NCBI GenBank assembly: GCA_027488905.1
Contig: JAIYAT010000010.1
Coordinates: 300,702-364,701, forward strand
Direction of reading: 5' to 3'
DNA from: Bacteroidota bacterium
GTDB lineage: Bacteria > Bacteroidota > Bacteroidia > UKL13-3
Length of the DNA: 64,000 bases
Below, one piece after another: positions 51,189 through 60,477 of the stretch (the stretch's first letter is position 1; each line of letters begins with the position of its first letter). The notes beneath the pieces are model-generated. The model did no database searches. It saw only the letters and a program-made list of their open reading frames with translations, and was not told where the DNA came from. Made by a program: the position numbers and the translations under genes.

Positions 51189-52025
51189 ATGAAAACCCTG
51201 ATTAGTAAACTATTTGTTGCCTCAAATCTTGTTTTGCTGCTGCTATTAGCCTCATGTCAAAACCAGCATTCTGGTCAACCTCATCAACCCTCCGAAGCCT
51301 ATAGGGATGAAACAAGAGATACCTTGCTGCTTCAAAAAAAGATTGATTTGGCAACCCAAATGCAAGGCAAATGGGTAAGTGACGATTATCTTTCAAAAAT
51401 AGCACGCTCCAAATCTATTTATGCGCATAGAAAGTATTCAACCCAATTGCTTGGCTTTGATTTATATAAGGAAAATTTACTTTCTAATGAACCCTATATG
51501 GCCGGTTTTACAGAAGTGGAGGGCGGTTACAGAAATTACCTGCTCTTTGATAGAAACAAAAACTGCTTTCTAAACGATTTAAATAAACATAATGTCTTTC
51601 CCTCTATTCCCAAAACTTTCGACTTGCTTTTAAACGGTGAAAACGTTGAAATGCACTTCCCAATCGAAAGAATAACCGAGTATTACAGAAAAATTGATGC
51701 CTCCCTTGACACCGAATTAAGGAAAATAGTTACCGCAGGGAGTTATTTAGCAGAAGGAGATTCCATTCCAATTGTTTTTACCAAAGAAGGTCAAGTAAAC
51801 TTTTTAGATTTTTCCTCCTATAAATTAGTGAGTAACTTTGGCGAAGGGGTTGAATTTGATGCAATTGTCTTTTTTAATAGCCCTAACCCCGGTCATTGGT
51901 ACAAGGGAACGCTCTATAAATTCGAGTTTCAAGGTCGAAAGTTAATTTTACATAAGATTATAGCAGATTGGGCCACTAACCTGCATGATATTGTTCCAGA
52001 AGAAATCGTTTTGGTGAAACAATAA
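51189..52025 (+). CDS. Putative lipoprotein
   Basis: The protein has 278 residues with a type II signal: hydrophobic LVLLLLLAS then Cys23 (LLASC|QNQ), giving a lipid-anchored mature protein. The rest is soluble with mixed beta-type segments (EGGYRNYLLFDRNKNCF, GHWYKGTLYKFEFQG). I recognise no domain. It follows the tRNA pair on the opposite strand and has a 180-bp gap before the GH25 gene. Confidence 0.75.
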   Translation: MKTLISKLFVASNLVLLLLLASCQNQHSGQPHQPSEAYRDETRDTLLLQKKIDLATQMQGKWVSDDYLSKIARSKSIYAHRKYSTQLLGFDLYKENLLSNEPYMAGFTEVEGGYRNYLLFDRNKNCFLNDLNKHNVFPSIPKTFDLLLNGENVEMHFPIERITEYYRKIDASLDTELRKIVTAGSYLAEGDSIPIVFTKEGQVNFLDFSSYKLVSNFGEGVEFDAIVFFNSPNPGHWYKGTLYKFEFQGRKLILHKIIADWATNLHDIVPEEIVLVKQ

Positions 52026-52181
52026 CAGATTTCTCAAATAGTTCACCTGTATTAACAATTTTTTAAGTTTTTTTTCGTAGTTATTTCAAAGGAATTTAAG
52101 CCAAAGTCTGATTTCCTGAACTTTTTTAAAAAATCTTAATAAGTTAATTGCTATTGGGTTATTTTTATTTGGCTTTAATCC

Positions 52182-52189
52182 TAAATTTG
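52182..52189 (+). promoter_or_regulatory. Promoter -7 element of the GH25 gene
   Basis: TAAATTTG matches TANNTTTG and lies 20 bp before ATG 52210. It overlaps the GTG at 52189, which would otherwise be a possible start, so the ATG is preferred. Confidence 0.45.
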
Positions 52190-52209
52190 TGGTTTATGAT
52201 TTTTTCAAA

Positions 52210-52992
52210 ATGAAGCTTAAAGGATTAAATAGGAAAAAGAAAGTTTTACTAGGAGTAGCAATTTTGCTAACCACTACTTTGCTTATTGTTTTCCCGCCTT
52301 CTCTTGCAAAAGCTGTTTTCAATAAACTTTCAAAATCAGCCAAACTTCCTGGATTTGGTATTTGGTTGCCACCTGATTACGAAGTACATGGAATTGACGT
52401 TTCTCGTTACCAAGGCACCATCAACTGGGAACAAGTAAGCGATCATACTTCAAATAATATCGGCATAAGTTTCGCCTTCATCAAAGCCTCCGAAGGCCGC
52501 ACCATTAGAGATGTTACCTTTCAACGCAATTGGCGCGAAGCCAAAGAAAACAGAATGATGCGCGGTGCCTACCATTTCTTTAGACCTCACTTAACAGCCG
52601 ACGAACAATTTAATCTTTTCAAAGGCATAGTTAAATTAGAAAAAGAAGACCTTCCGCCAGTGCTAGATGTTGAAATGCGTGGTTCAACCCCACCTGCTAA
52701 AATGAAAAAAAGTGTGAAAAGATGGTTGGTATTAGCAGAAAAGCATTACGGGGTAACGCCAATTTTATACACTTCCTATTCTTTCTACAAAAACTACTTC
52801 AATAATAAAGATTTCGAAAAATACCCACTTTGGATTGCGCATTATGCCACAGACGATCTTAATCGCCTAACCAAAGAATGGCATTTCTGGCAACACAATG
52901 AAGGCGGAAAGGTAAAAGGAATTCGCGGTGAAGTAGATTTTAACGTGTTCAAAGGTGAATACCAAGATCTCTTAAAACTTTGCAAAAAATAA
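52210..52992 (+). CDS. Membrane-anchored GH25 lysozyme-like muramidase
   Basis: The protein has 260 residues. One N-terminal membrane segment (KKVLLGVAILLTTTLLIVFPPSL, about 10-32) anchors a GH25 domain with VHGIDVSRYQGTINWEQV, FAFIKASEG, GAYHFFRP, PPVLDVEM (catalytic Asp and Glu pair) and PLWIAHYA. It should hydrolyse peptidoglycan in the periplasm. The start is ATG 52210, supported by a promoter element at 52182. Confidence 0.92.
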   Translation: MKLKGLNRKKKVLLGVAILLTTTLLIVFPPSLAKAVFNKLSKSAKLPGFGIWLPPDYEVHGIDVSRYQGTINWEQVSDHTSNNIGISFAFIKASEGRTIRDVTFQRNWREAKENRMMRGAYHFFRPHLTADEQFNLFKGIVKLEKEDLPPVLDVEMRGSTPPAKMKKSVKRWLVLAEKHYGVTPILYTSYSFYKNYFNNKDFEKYPLWIAHYATDDLNRLTKEWHFWQHNEGGKVKGIRGEVDFNVFKGEYQDLLKLCKK

Positions 52993-53037
52993 ATTCCTAG
53001 CATTTTATTTTCATTAGGTTTAGTATCTTCGATAGAT

Positions 53038-55017
53038 ATGAAGAAACTAATACCCTTACTCCTTATAGCCTTACTCTTTTCAAATGTAAATGCCCAAATT
53101 GCTAAAACGCAAGTAGTTCAACTTTCTGCAAGTGCAGGCAGCACCGATGGCGTAACGCTTAAATGGCCTCAAGAAAATTTTACAGGTACTTTTAAAATAT
53201 TCAAAAGAGCCAGTCAGAGTAACGAAGATTGGGGCGCAGAAATAGCCTCTGTTCCTGGAAATCTAAATACTTTTACTGATGCATCTGTTAAACAAGGACA
53301 AGCTTTTGAGTATTTGGTTGCCAAGAACAATGGTTCAGCAAACATTGCCTTAGGGTATATTTATGCTGGTAATCGGTTTGAACCAAAAGTGCAAAAGAAA
53401 GGTATCATTTTACTCATCGACCAAAACATACTTCAACCTTTAACATCCGAAATAGAAACGCTTAAAGCAGACCTTGCAGCAGAAAATTACAGTATCACAG
53501 AAATTATAGCTACTCGCACAGAAAAAGTTACGGAGATAAAACAAAAAATTACCCAAGCTTACGATGCAGCAACCCTTAAGCCTTCTTGTCTCTTTATCAT
53601 CGGAAAAGTAGCTGTTCCTTATAGTGGCTTTTATAGCGCAACTGGCGACGCACCGCCACCCGATGGCCACGTAGAAGGTAGCGGAAACCACACTGGCGCA
53701 TGGCCTGCAGATGTGTATTATGGCATTTTTGATGAAACTTCATTCTTAGACTTATGGGTAAATTGCACCACTGGCAATCTTACACGTAACCATAATATTC
53801 CGGGAGACGGGAAGTGGGATCAAACCAAACTACCTGCCGCGCCTTCTTTGGAGATTGGTAGAGTAGATTTATCCAACATGACCACCTTTAATAAATCGGA
53901 TACCGTTTTGTTAAAGGCCTATTTCAAACGCAACCACCAATGGCGAACAGGTGCATGGAAAGTGCGAGAAAGGGCTTTAATCGATAATAACTTTGCAAGC
54001 CTAAATTTAGCCTCAACAGGTTATGCCAATTTCCCAACCTTAGTAGGCCAAGACAGTGTGTTTGATAACCTCGATTATTTTCCTGCACAAAAAAATGGCT
54101 CCTTCCTATGGAGTTATGGCTGTGGTGCTGGCTCTTTCACCAGTTGCAGTGGCGTAGGGAATACCGCTAATTTTGTGAATGACAGCTTCGAAAATGTATT
54201 CACCATCTTAGCAGGTAGCTATTTTGGCGATTGGGATATTGCCAACAATTTCCTTCGCGCTCCACTTGCATCTAAAAGCCTTGCTTCCTTTTGGGGGGGC
54301 ATACCAAAATGGTATGTGCATCACATGGCGCTAGGCGATAGAATTGGCAAAGGCACAATAATCTCGCAAGCCAATGAAGGATTTTATTTCACTGGAAACT
54401 TCAATGCTTCACAAAGGTCTATGCACATAGCACTTATGGGCGACCCAACGCTGCGCCAACGTAACTTGCCGCAAGTAAAAACACTTAACGCAGTTTCTGC
54501 CAACAAACAAGTAAGCCTTACTTGGAATTCAGCCGGCGTTGGACAAAAATACCATGTATACATTTACGATTCCCTCAATAGCATGTTCCAACGCGTTTCA
54601 AAAAGTTTAATTAACGACACTTTTTTTACAGACAAAGGAAACCATTATTCAGGCAATTATACCTATGCCGTATTTGCAGCTGCAGATGAAACTTGTGCAT
54701 CAGGTTCTTATCTTAATTTAGGTGGTGGTGCTTTTGCAACTGTCAACCATATTAACGGTTTGCAAGGGTTTCGGGTTGAACCAATTGCCAAGGTCTACCC
54801 AAATCCTGTAAAAGCAGGTGAAGCGCTATCCATAGCGTTTGCTAATCTTCCATCCAATGATTATGTGCTTGATTGGTACGATTTGAGCGGCAAACACCTT
54901 GGTTCAAACCAACCCAAACAAAACAACCCGATTGCACCAATGCTACAACCGGGTTGCTACTTATTGAAAATTACTGCGAACGATTTACAATTCGTTCAAC
55001 GTATGGTTATCTACTAA
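53038..55017 (+). CDS. Secreted C25 (gingipain)-like protein with T9SS signal
   Basis: The protein has 659 residues: signal peptide (MKKLIPLLLIALLFSNVNA|Q), N-terminal FnIII-like domain (about 22-100), C25-like region (about 120-480), second FnIII-like domain (about 485-570), then a T9SS sorting domain (KVYPNPVKAGEALSIAF). The C25-like part keeps ALMGDPTLRQ and the barrel core, but where gingipains have a His-Gly and catalytic Cys, it reads SYGCGAGSFTSCSG, so activity is uncertain. It shares its stop tetramer CTAA with the S9 peptidase. Confidence 0.75.
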   Translation: MKKLIPLLLIALLFSNVNAQIAKTQVVQLSASAGSTDGVTLKWPQENFTGTFKIFKRASQSNEDWGAEIASVPGNLNTFTDASVKQGQAFEYLVAKNNGSANIALGYIYAGNRFEPKVQKKGIILLIDQNILQPLTSEIETLKADLAAENYSITEIIATRTEKVTEIKQKITQAYDAATLKPSCLFIIGKVAVPYSGFYSATGDAPPPDGHVEGSGNHTGAWPADVYYGIFDETSFLDLWVNCTTGNLTRNHNIPGDGKWDQTKLPAAPSLEIGRVDLSNMTTFNKSDTVLLKAYFKRNHQWRTGAWKVRERALIDNNFASLNLASTGYANFPTLVGQDSVFDNLDYFPAQKNGSFLWSYGCGAGSFTSCSGVGNTANFVNDSFENVFTILAGSYFGDWDIANNFLRAPLASKSLASFWGGIPKWYVHHMALGDRIGKGTIISQANEGFYFTGNFNASQRSMHIALMGDPTLRQRNLPQVKTLNAVSANKQVSLTWNSAGVGQKYHVYIYDSLNSMFQRVSKSLINDTFFTDKGNHYSGNYTYAVFAAADETCASGSYLNLGGGAFATVNHINGLQGFRVEPIAKVYPNPVKAGEALSIAFANLPSNDYVLDWYDLSGKHLGSNQPKQNNPIAPMLQPGCYLLKITANDLQFVQRMVIY

Positions 55018-57242
55018 AGAAAATCTTTAAAGTATTGGGTTATTTTATTCATTAAATGCACCCTGTCTGGCCCAAGTACATTGTGCTCATGCCCAGGATA
55101 TACAAAGTAATCTACCAATACGCCATCTTCAACACATTTCTTAAGATAGCTTAAAGTATGTTGCCATAACACCACATTGTCGTTGGTGCCATGTATCAAC
55201 AATAGCTTTCCTTTTAGGTTCTTGGCATAGTTCTTTAAATCCGCTTCTGCATAACCCTCAGGATTTTCTTGGGGCGTATCCATATAACGCTCGGTGTACA
55301 TAATTTCATAAAATCGCCAATCAATAACTGGTCCACCAGCCACGCCTACCTTAAATAAATCTGGGGTTTTAGTCATTAAAGAGGTACTCATAAAGCCGCC
55401 AAAGCTCCAGCCAAATACTCCCATTCGCTTGCTATCCACATATTTTAATGTGTTTAAATATTCAACACCTTGCAATTGGTCTTCCATTTCTATTTTACCC
55501 AAATTTCTATGAATTCCTTTTTCAAAGTCGAAGCCCCGGTTACCACTGCCTCGGTTGTCTAAAGTAAAAGTAATAAAGCCTTGTTGTGCCATATAGTACA
55601 ACCACATATCTGCGCCGCCTAGCCACGTATTGCTAATCATTTGGGCATGCGGCCCGCCATACACATATACAATAACAGGATACTTTTTGGTTGAATCAAA
55701 ATTGTGAGGCAAAATCATTCTGGCATTCAATTGCGTTTTGCCATCTTTGGTTTTTAATTTCAATAACTTGATGTTGCAAGCTTGGTAATCTCTAATCGGA
55801 TTGATTGAGTTAAACACAATGCTTAAATCAGTTCCTGTGGAGCTCATTAAGGTAACTCTTCTTGGAATGCTGGTGCTGCTTAAGTTGTCTAAAATATATT
55901 TATAGTCAGAAGAAATCAATCCTGTATGTTGGCCTTCTAGCATGTTAATCTTGGTGTTCTTACCGGTTTTCATATCTAGCTTATAAACATATTTATTTAA
56001 CCCATCGAGGCTATAAGCATGGTAAAACAGAAAGCTTCCATCAGCATTATGGCCAATGATATCAGAAACAATTTGGCTGTTATCGGTAAGTTGTTTTATC
56101 AGCACACCGCGACTACTATACAAAAACAATTGGTTCAAACCGAACCTTTCACTGGTCCAAATAAATTTGCTAGGGTCGTTTTTAACAAAGTAAACTGGCT
56201 TTTCAGGTTCTACATAAGCACTGTTAGTTTCAGTAAACAAAGTCTTAATAAAAGCTCCAGTAGTGCCATCATACAAATTCAGCTTCATTTCATTCTGCGC
56301 ACGATTTACCACGGCAATATATAGGTACTCTTCATCAGGGCTCCAAGCAATATTTGTAAGGTATTGCTCTGGGTCGCCTTCAGTTTTTACTTCAATAACT
56401 TGCTTGCGTTTAAAGTCGTATAGCATCACCTTAGCGTGGTGACTTGCATTGCCCGCCATTGGGTATTTTATGGTTTCAAATTCTGTAGGTTTGGTAAGGT
56501 TTGAACCAAGCGTATCAGGCACTGTAACATTCATGAGTTGATAGCTGCTCACCATGCTTTCATTGATTTTATAGAAAGCAATTTTGTTGCCTTGAGGGCT
56601 AAAAAAGGTTCCTTTGTTAATACCAAACTCATTGCGATGCGCCACTTTTCCATAATGATTATAGATACTGCCATCATTGGTAATAAGGTCTTTTTTGTTT
56701 ACCTCATCGCCATTGGCAGTATTGCCTTTTTCATAAGCACCAGGTTCTGTGTTCACAAATAAATTATGATTAATTGTATAGGCAAGTTTGTTACTTACTG
56801 GGTCAAAATCTAAGTCTTCTGCGCCTTTTGGAGCATTGGCAATCACCCTTATTTTTTGGTCGTTGAAACTAAAAACATAATACGCATTGCTGTAAAAAAA
56901 ACGAAACGAACTTTTGCTAGTCCAAGTAATAAAAGGAAAGCGGTTCATCTTTTTTTCTGTTGGGTAAAGGTTGAGCCAAGCTGCGTTAAAGGTTTCCATA
57001 TTGAGCACAGTGTCTCTATTTAAACTTTGCGCGTCTTGGTTAATAAGCACATCGCTATTGTTCTTTTTACCTATATAAGAAAACAGGCTGCTATTAGGAA
57101 TCCATTGCAACAAACTAAGACGCTCTGGCGCCAAAGTGGTTCTTTGTTTCATTACCGCATCGCTAACTGTGAGCATTTTGGTTTGTGCATTGGCCCACAA
57201 AAAGCAAATGACTAAGAGAGAAGTTGATAGTAACTTTTTCAT
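55014..57242 (-). CDS. Dipeptidyl peptidase IV-type S9 serine peptidase
   Basis: The protein has 742 residues. A signal peptide (MKKLLSTSLLVICFLWANA|Q), a DPPIV-type beta-propeller (about 50-470) and an alpha/beta hydrolase domain carry the triad: Ser in GWSFGGFMS, Asp in GTNDNVV, His in GHEHNV. It cleaves dipeptides after Pro or Ala from peptide N-termini in the periplasm. It overlaps the upstream transporter gene by 4 bp (ATGA), indicating coupling with that transporter. Confidence 0.93.
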   Translation of the reverse strand: MKKLLSTSLLVICFLWANAQTKMLTVSDAVMKQRTTLAPERLSLLQWIPNSSLFSYIGKKNNSDVLINQDAQSLNRDTVLNMETFNAAWLNLYPTEKKMNRFPFITWTSKSSFRFFYSNAYYVFSFNDQKIRVIANAPKGAEDLDFDPVSNKLAYTINHNLFVNTEPGAYEKGNTANGDEVNKKDLITNDGSIYNHYGKVAHRNEFGINKGTFFSPQGNKIAFYKINESMVSSYQLMNVTVPDTLGSNLTKPTEFETIKYPMAGNASHHAKVMLYDFKRKQVIEVKTEGDPEQYLTNIAWSPDEEYLYIAVVNRAQNEMKLNLYDGTTGAFIKTLFTETNSAYVEPEKPVYFVKNDPSKFIWTSERFGLNQLFLYSSRGVLIKQLTDNSQIVSDIIGHNADGSFLFYHAYSLDGLNKYVYKLDMKTGKNTKINMLEGQHTGLISSDYKYILDNLSSTSIPRRVTLMSSTGTDLSIVFNSINPIRDYQACNIKLLKLKTKDGKTQLNARMILPHNFDSTKKYPVIVYVYGGPHAQMISNTWLGGADMWLYYMAQQGFITFTLDNRGSGNRGFDFEKGIHRNLGKIEMEDQLQGVEYLNTLKYVDSKRMGVFGWSFGGFMSTSLMTKTPDLFKVGVAGGPVIDWRFYEIMYTERYMDTPQENPEGYAEADLKNYAKNLKGKLLLIHGTNDNVVLWQHTLSYLKKCVEDGVLVDYFVYPGHEHNVLGPDRVHLMNKITQYFKDFL

Positions 57243-58936
57243 GTAAAATAAATGATTAAGATTTGAACCGAAACAATTCTTGCGAGCGTAGTCAAAGGAT
57301 AAACTGTGGCATAAGATTGAAGCGGTAGTTCAGTTTTATAATAATTGGTAGCAAACTCTAAAGCTGCTGGGTCTGTATGTGCGCCAGCAATAAGTCCCAA
57401 CAAAGGTATAAGGCTAATTTTAAAAATATATTTCCCCAATAAAATCATCAGTAAACCCGGAATAAGCGTGATAAGCAATCCTTGGATCAACCAGAAAAAC
57501 CCATTGTTCTGAACAAAAATTTCATAAAAGGTTTCGCCAGCATGAATGCCAATACTTGCAAAAAATAGGCATATCCCAAAGTCTTTCATAAAAGAAAGGG
57601 CGCTTTGTTGCAAGTAGGAGTGAAGGGACTTTATGCCTCCAAACCTGCTAATAAGGATGGCTGCCAATAAAGGTCCGGCCGCCACTCCAAGCTTCATTGG
57701 AACTGATAGTCCGGGTAAATAGAAAGGAATACTTCCCAAAATAACTCCAAGTACAATTCCCACAAAAATTGAAAGCAATTGTGGCTCTTGTAAGCGTTTT
57801 TCTGAGTTGCCAAAAAGTTTAGCAATGGCTTCTAAGGCAGAGTTAGACCCCACCACACGAACCCTGTCGCCATAATGTAAAATAAGTTCTGGGTAAGCAA
57901 GCAATTCCATGCCCGAGCGATACACCCGTGTAACTTTGGCTTCATAGGCTTTCTCAAGGTGCAATTGTGCTAAGGTTTTTTGAATAACCGAGTTATTTGT
58001 AACCACCAAAGTTTGCGTTCGCATGTCTTGCTGCGATTCTATGAATTGATCGCTAGAAGCATAGCCAAAAATTGCCACAGCCTTAGAGAGTTCTTGCGGC
58101 AAACCTACCAACATCAAAACATCTCTTTCGATAAGTAACTCCTGACCAGTAGGCGAAACTACCTTTTCTGAGCCAGAATGTTTTAAGCGTGATACAATGA
58201 CATTCAGTTGATGAGATTTGAGAATGTCATCAATGGATTTACCAATTGCATCAGCATTAATAACCCTGCATTTTAAAGTTTGGGGTTCTGGATGTTTGCG
58301 CTTTATTTCTGCTTTAAACAATTCAATTTCTTCCGCAATGTCTTTGCGGTAAAAAACTTTAACCAATAACAATAAAAAGATAATTCCTAAGATTCCAATT
58401 GGGTAAGCTATGGCATAAGTATGTGTTGGGTCGGCAAAAACCTTATTTGGAAACTGATGCGATAAATCTTGCAAAGCCGCTTTGGCAGCGCCTAAACTGG
58501 GTGTGTTTGTTACGGCTCCTGTCATAAGTCCTGCTGCACTTTCCATTGGAATTTTATACAAAGCATGAATGGCCCAGGTGATAAACATAGCGCCTGCCAC
58601 AGTGATAAGCGCAAGGCCATTATATTTTATACCATCTTGTTTGAGCCGAGAGAAAAAGGAGGGTCCTAATTGCATGCCAATGGCGTATACAAATAGGATC
58701 AAGCCAAAATCTCTTAAAAACTCTTGAATTTCTGGATGCAGTTTATAGCCAAGGTGGCCAAAAAATATGCCTACAAAAATTACCCCTGATACGCCCAAGG
58801 ATACTTTCATGAGCTTGATTTTCCCTAATAAAATGCCAAAAAATAAAACTAGAAAAACAGTAACGATGGAAGCCGAAATGCTAGGTGTTTCTTGCGGTAG
58901 CAGCAGTTGATTAAACCAAATTGGCAGCCATTCCAT
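57239..58936 (-). CDS. AspT/YidE/YbjL-family putative transporter
   Basis: The protein has 565 residues from ATG 58936. Two transmembrane repeats (about 20-185 and 385-560) carry the family signatures YAIGMQLGPSFFSRLK, GAVTNTPSLGAAKAAL and GAHTDPAALEFATNYY, with two RCK_C-type soluble domains between. Relatives exchange aspartate, alanine or dicarboxylates. It is translationally coupled to the DPP IV gene downstream, suggesting export of or exchange with peptide-derived amino acids. Confidence 0.9.
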   Translation of the reverse strand: MEWLPIWFNQLLLPQETPSISASIVTVFLVLFFGILLGKIKLMKVSLGVSGVIFVGIFFGHLGYKLHPEIQEFLRDFGLILFVYAIGMQLGPSFFSRLKQDGIKYNGLALITVAGAMFITWAIHALYKIPMESAAGLMTGAVTNTPSLGAAKAALQDLSHQFPNKVFADPTHTYAIAYPIGILGIIFLLLLVKVFYRKDIAEEIELFKAEIKRKHPEPQTLKCRVINADAIGKSIDDILKSHQLNVIVSRLKHSGSEKVVSPTGQELLIERDVLMLVGLPQELSKAVAIFGYASSDQFIESQQDMRTQTLVVTNNSVIQKTLAQLHLEKAYEAKVTRVYRSGMELLAYPELILHYGDRVRVVGSNSALEAIAKLFGNSEKRLQEPQLLSIFVGIVLGVILGSIPFYLPGLSVPMKLGVAAGPLLAAILISRFGGIKSLHSYLQQSALSFMKDFGICLFFASIGIHAGETFYEIFVQNNGFFWLIQGLLITLIPGLLMILLGKYIFKISLIPLLGLIAGAHTDPAALEFATNYYKTELPLQSYATVYPLTTLARIVSVQILIIYFT

Positions 58937-59101
58937 TGTTAGTTGCAATTTGAAGATGCTTTGCCCGCTAAAATTGGGCTAATAAAAAGGGGCGCTTTGA
59001 GCCTAACCTTGTTCAAAACAATTGCGCATTTTAACTTCTTCATAATTTTTGTGTTCGAATATATGTAGTTTAGTTATTTTCGTGACCCAATTTAGAGGAA
59101 A

Positions 59102-60430
59102 ATGTTTGAAAATTTAAGTGGTAAAATAGACAAAGCCTTCAAAATGCTTAAAGGTCAAGGTAAAATTACCGAGATCAACGTGGCAGAAACCATGAAGGAA
59201 ATAAGAAAAGCATTGATTGATGCCGACGTAAACTTCAAAATTGCCAAGCAATTTACAGATACAGTTAAAGAAAAGGCATTGGGTCAAAACGTGCTTACCA
59301 GTGTTTCTCCAGGGCAGTTAATGGTTAAAATAGTAAGCGATGAGTTAACCGAGTTATTGGGCGGAAAAACAGAAGACATTAACCTCACTGGTAACCCAAC
59401 TGTGATATTAATGGCGGGTTTGCAAGGTTCGGGAAAAACCACCCATTCGGCTAAATTGGCAAACTTTCTTAAGAAAAAAGGTCGTTCAGTAATGTTGGCT
59501 GCCTGCGACGTATATAGACCAGCGGCTATTGAGCAGTTAAAAGTTTTAGGAGCACAATTGGAAGTTCCTGTTTTCTTTGAAATGGAAAACAAGAATCCAG
59601 TTAGCATTGCACAAAACGCCCTCAAAGCTGCCAAAGAAGCCAATGCCAAGGTGTTAATTGTGGATACCGCAGGTCGTTTAAGTATCGATGAAGAGATGAT
59701 GGCTGAGATAGGCAATATTAAAAAAGCCTTGAACCCACAAGAAATCTTGTTTGTAGTGGATGCCATGACAGGGCAAGATGCTGTGAATACTGCCAAAGCC
59801 TTTAACGATGTCTTAGATTTCACAGGTGTAATCCTTACAAAATTAGACGGTGACACCCGAGGTGGTGCTGCATTGTCTATTAAAAGTATCGTCAACAAAC
59901 CCATTAAGTTTATGGGTATGGGCGAGAAAATGGAAGCCTTGGATACCTTCCATCCAGATAGGATGGCGCAAAGGATTTTGGGCATGGGAGACATCGTGAG
60001 TTTGGTAGAAAAGGCTCAAGAAGTATTTGACGAGCAAGAGGCTGAGAAAATTCAAAAGAAGCTATTAAAAGACCAATTTACCTTTGAAGATTTTTATACC
60101 CAGATACAGCAAATTAAGAAAATGGGTAACCTCAAAGACTTAATGGGCATGATACCTGGGGTGGGAAAGGCTGTAAAAGATTTAGACATTAGCGATGATG
60201 CGTTTAAAGGAATAGAAGCCATTATTAATTCCATGACACCAGGAGAACGCAAAACCCCAGATATTATTAATGGTTCAAGAAGAAAGAGGATAGCTTCAGG
60301 TAGCGGCACAGATATTCAACAAGTGAATCAGTTGCTTAAGCAATTCGAAGACATGCGCAAGATGATGAAGAGCATTGGCAAAATGCAAGGCGCCGGCCGA
60401 AGCATGAGAGGCATGCCATTTGGAAGGTAA
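59102..60430 (+). CDS. ffh: Signal recognition particle protein Ffh
   Basis: The protein has 442 residues, normal for Ffh. The N domain (about 1-85) is followed by GTPase motifs GLQGSGKTTHSAK, DTAGRLSIDEEMM and LTKLDGDTRGGAALS. The Met-rich M domain (about 300-430) includes DLKDLMGMIPGVGK and ends MRKMMKSIGKMQGAG. It binds 4.5S RNA and nascent signal peptides. It ends before a bidirectional terminator shared with sppA. Confidence 0.97.
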   Translation: MFENLSGKIDKAFKMLKGQGKITEINVAETMKEIRKALIDADVNFKIAKQFTDTVKEKALGQNVLTSVSPGQLMVKIVSDELTELLGGKTEDINLTGNPTVILMAGLQGSGKTTHSAKLANFLKKKGRSVMLAACDVYRPAAIEQLKVLGAQLEVPVFFEMENKNPVSIAQNALKAAKEANAKVLIVDTAGRLSIDEEMMAEIGNIKKALNPQEILFVVDAMTGQDAVNTAKAFNDVLDFTGVILTKLDGDTRGGAALSIKSIVNKPIKFMGMGEKMEALDTFHPDRMAQRILGMGDIVSLVEKAQEVFDEQEAEKIQKKLLKDQFTFEDFYTQIQQIKKMGNLKDLMGMIPGVGKAVKDLDISDDAFKGIEAIINSMTPGERKTPDIINGSRRKRIASGSGTDIQQVNQLLKQFEDMRKMMKSIGKMQGAGRSMRGMPFGR

Positions 60431-60431
60431 T

Positions 60432-60470
60432 TAAATAAAAAAGGCTGGTGAAACCAGCCTTTTTTATTTA
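60432..60470. terminator. Bidirectional terminator between ffh and sppA
   Basis: An 18-bp perfect stem (TAAATAAAAAAGGCTGGT with its complement) surrounds a GAA loop. A- and T-tracts on either side make it work on both strands. It lies 1 bp after the ffh stop and 7 bp from the sppA stop. Confidence 0.9.
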
Positions 60471-60477
60471 ATTTTAT

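Noticed and set aside
59284..59994. 236-residue open frame antisense to ffh
   Set aside because: It lies wholly opposite a highly conserved essential gene and shows no domain; a codon-bias shadow.
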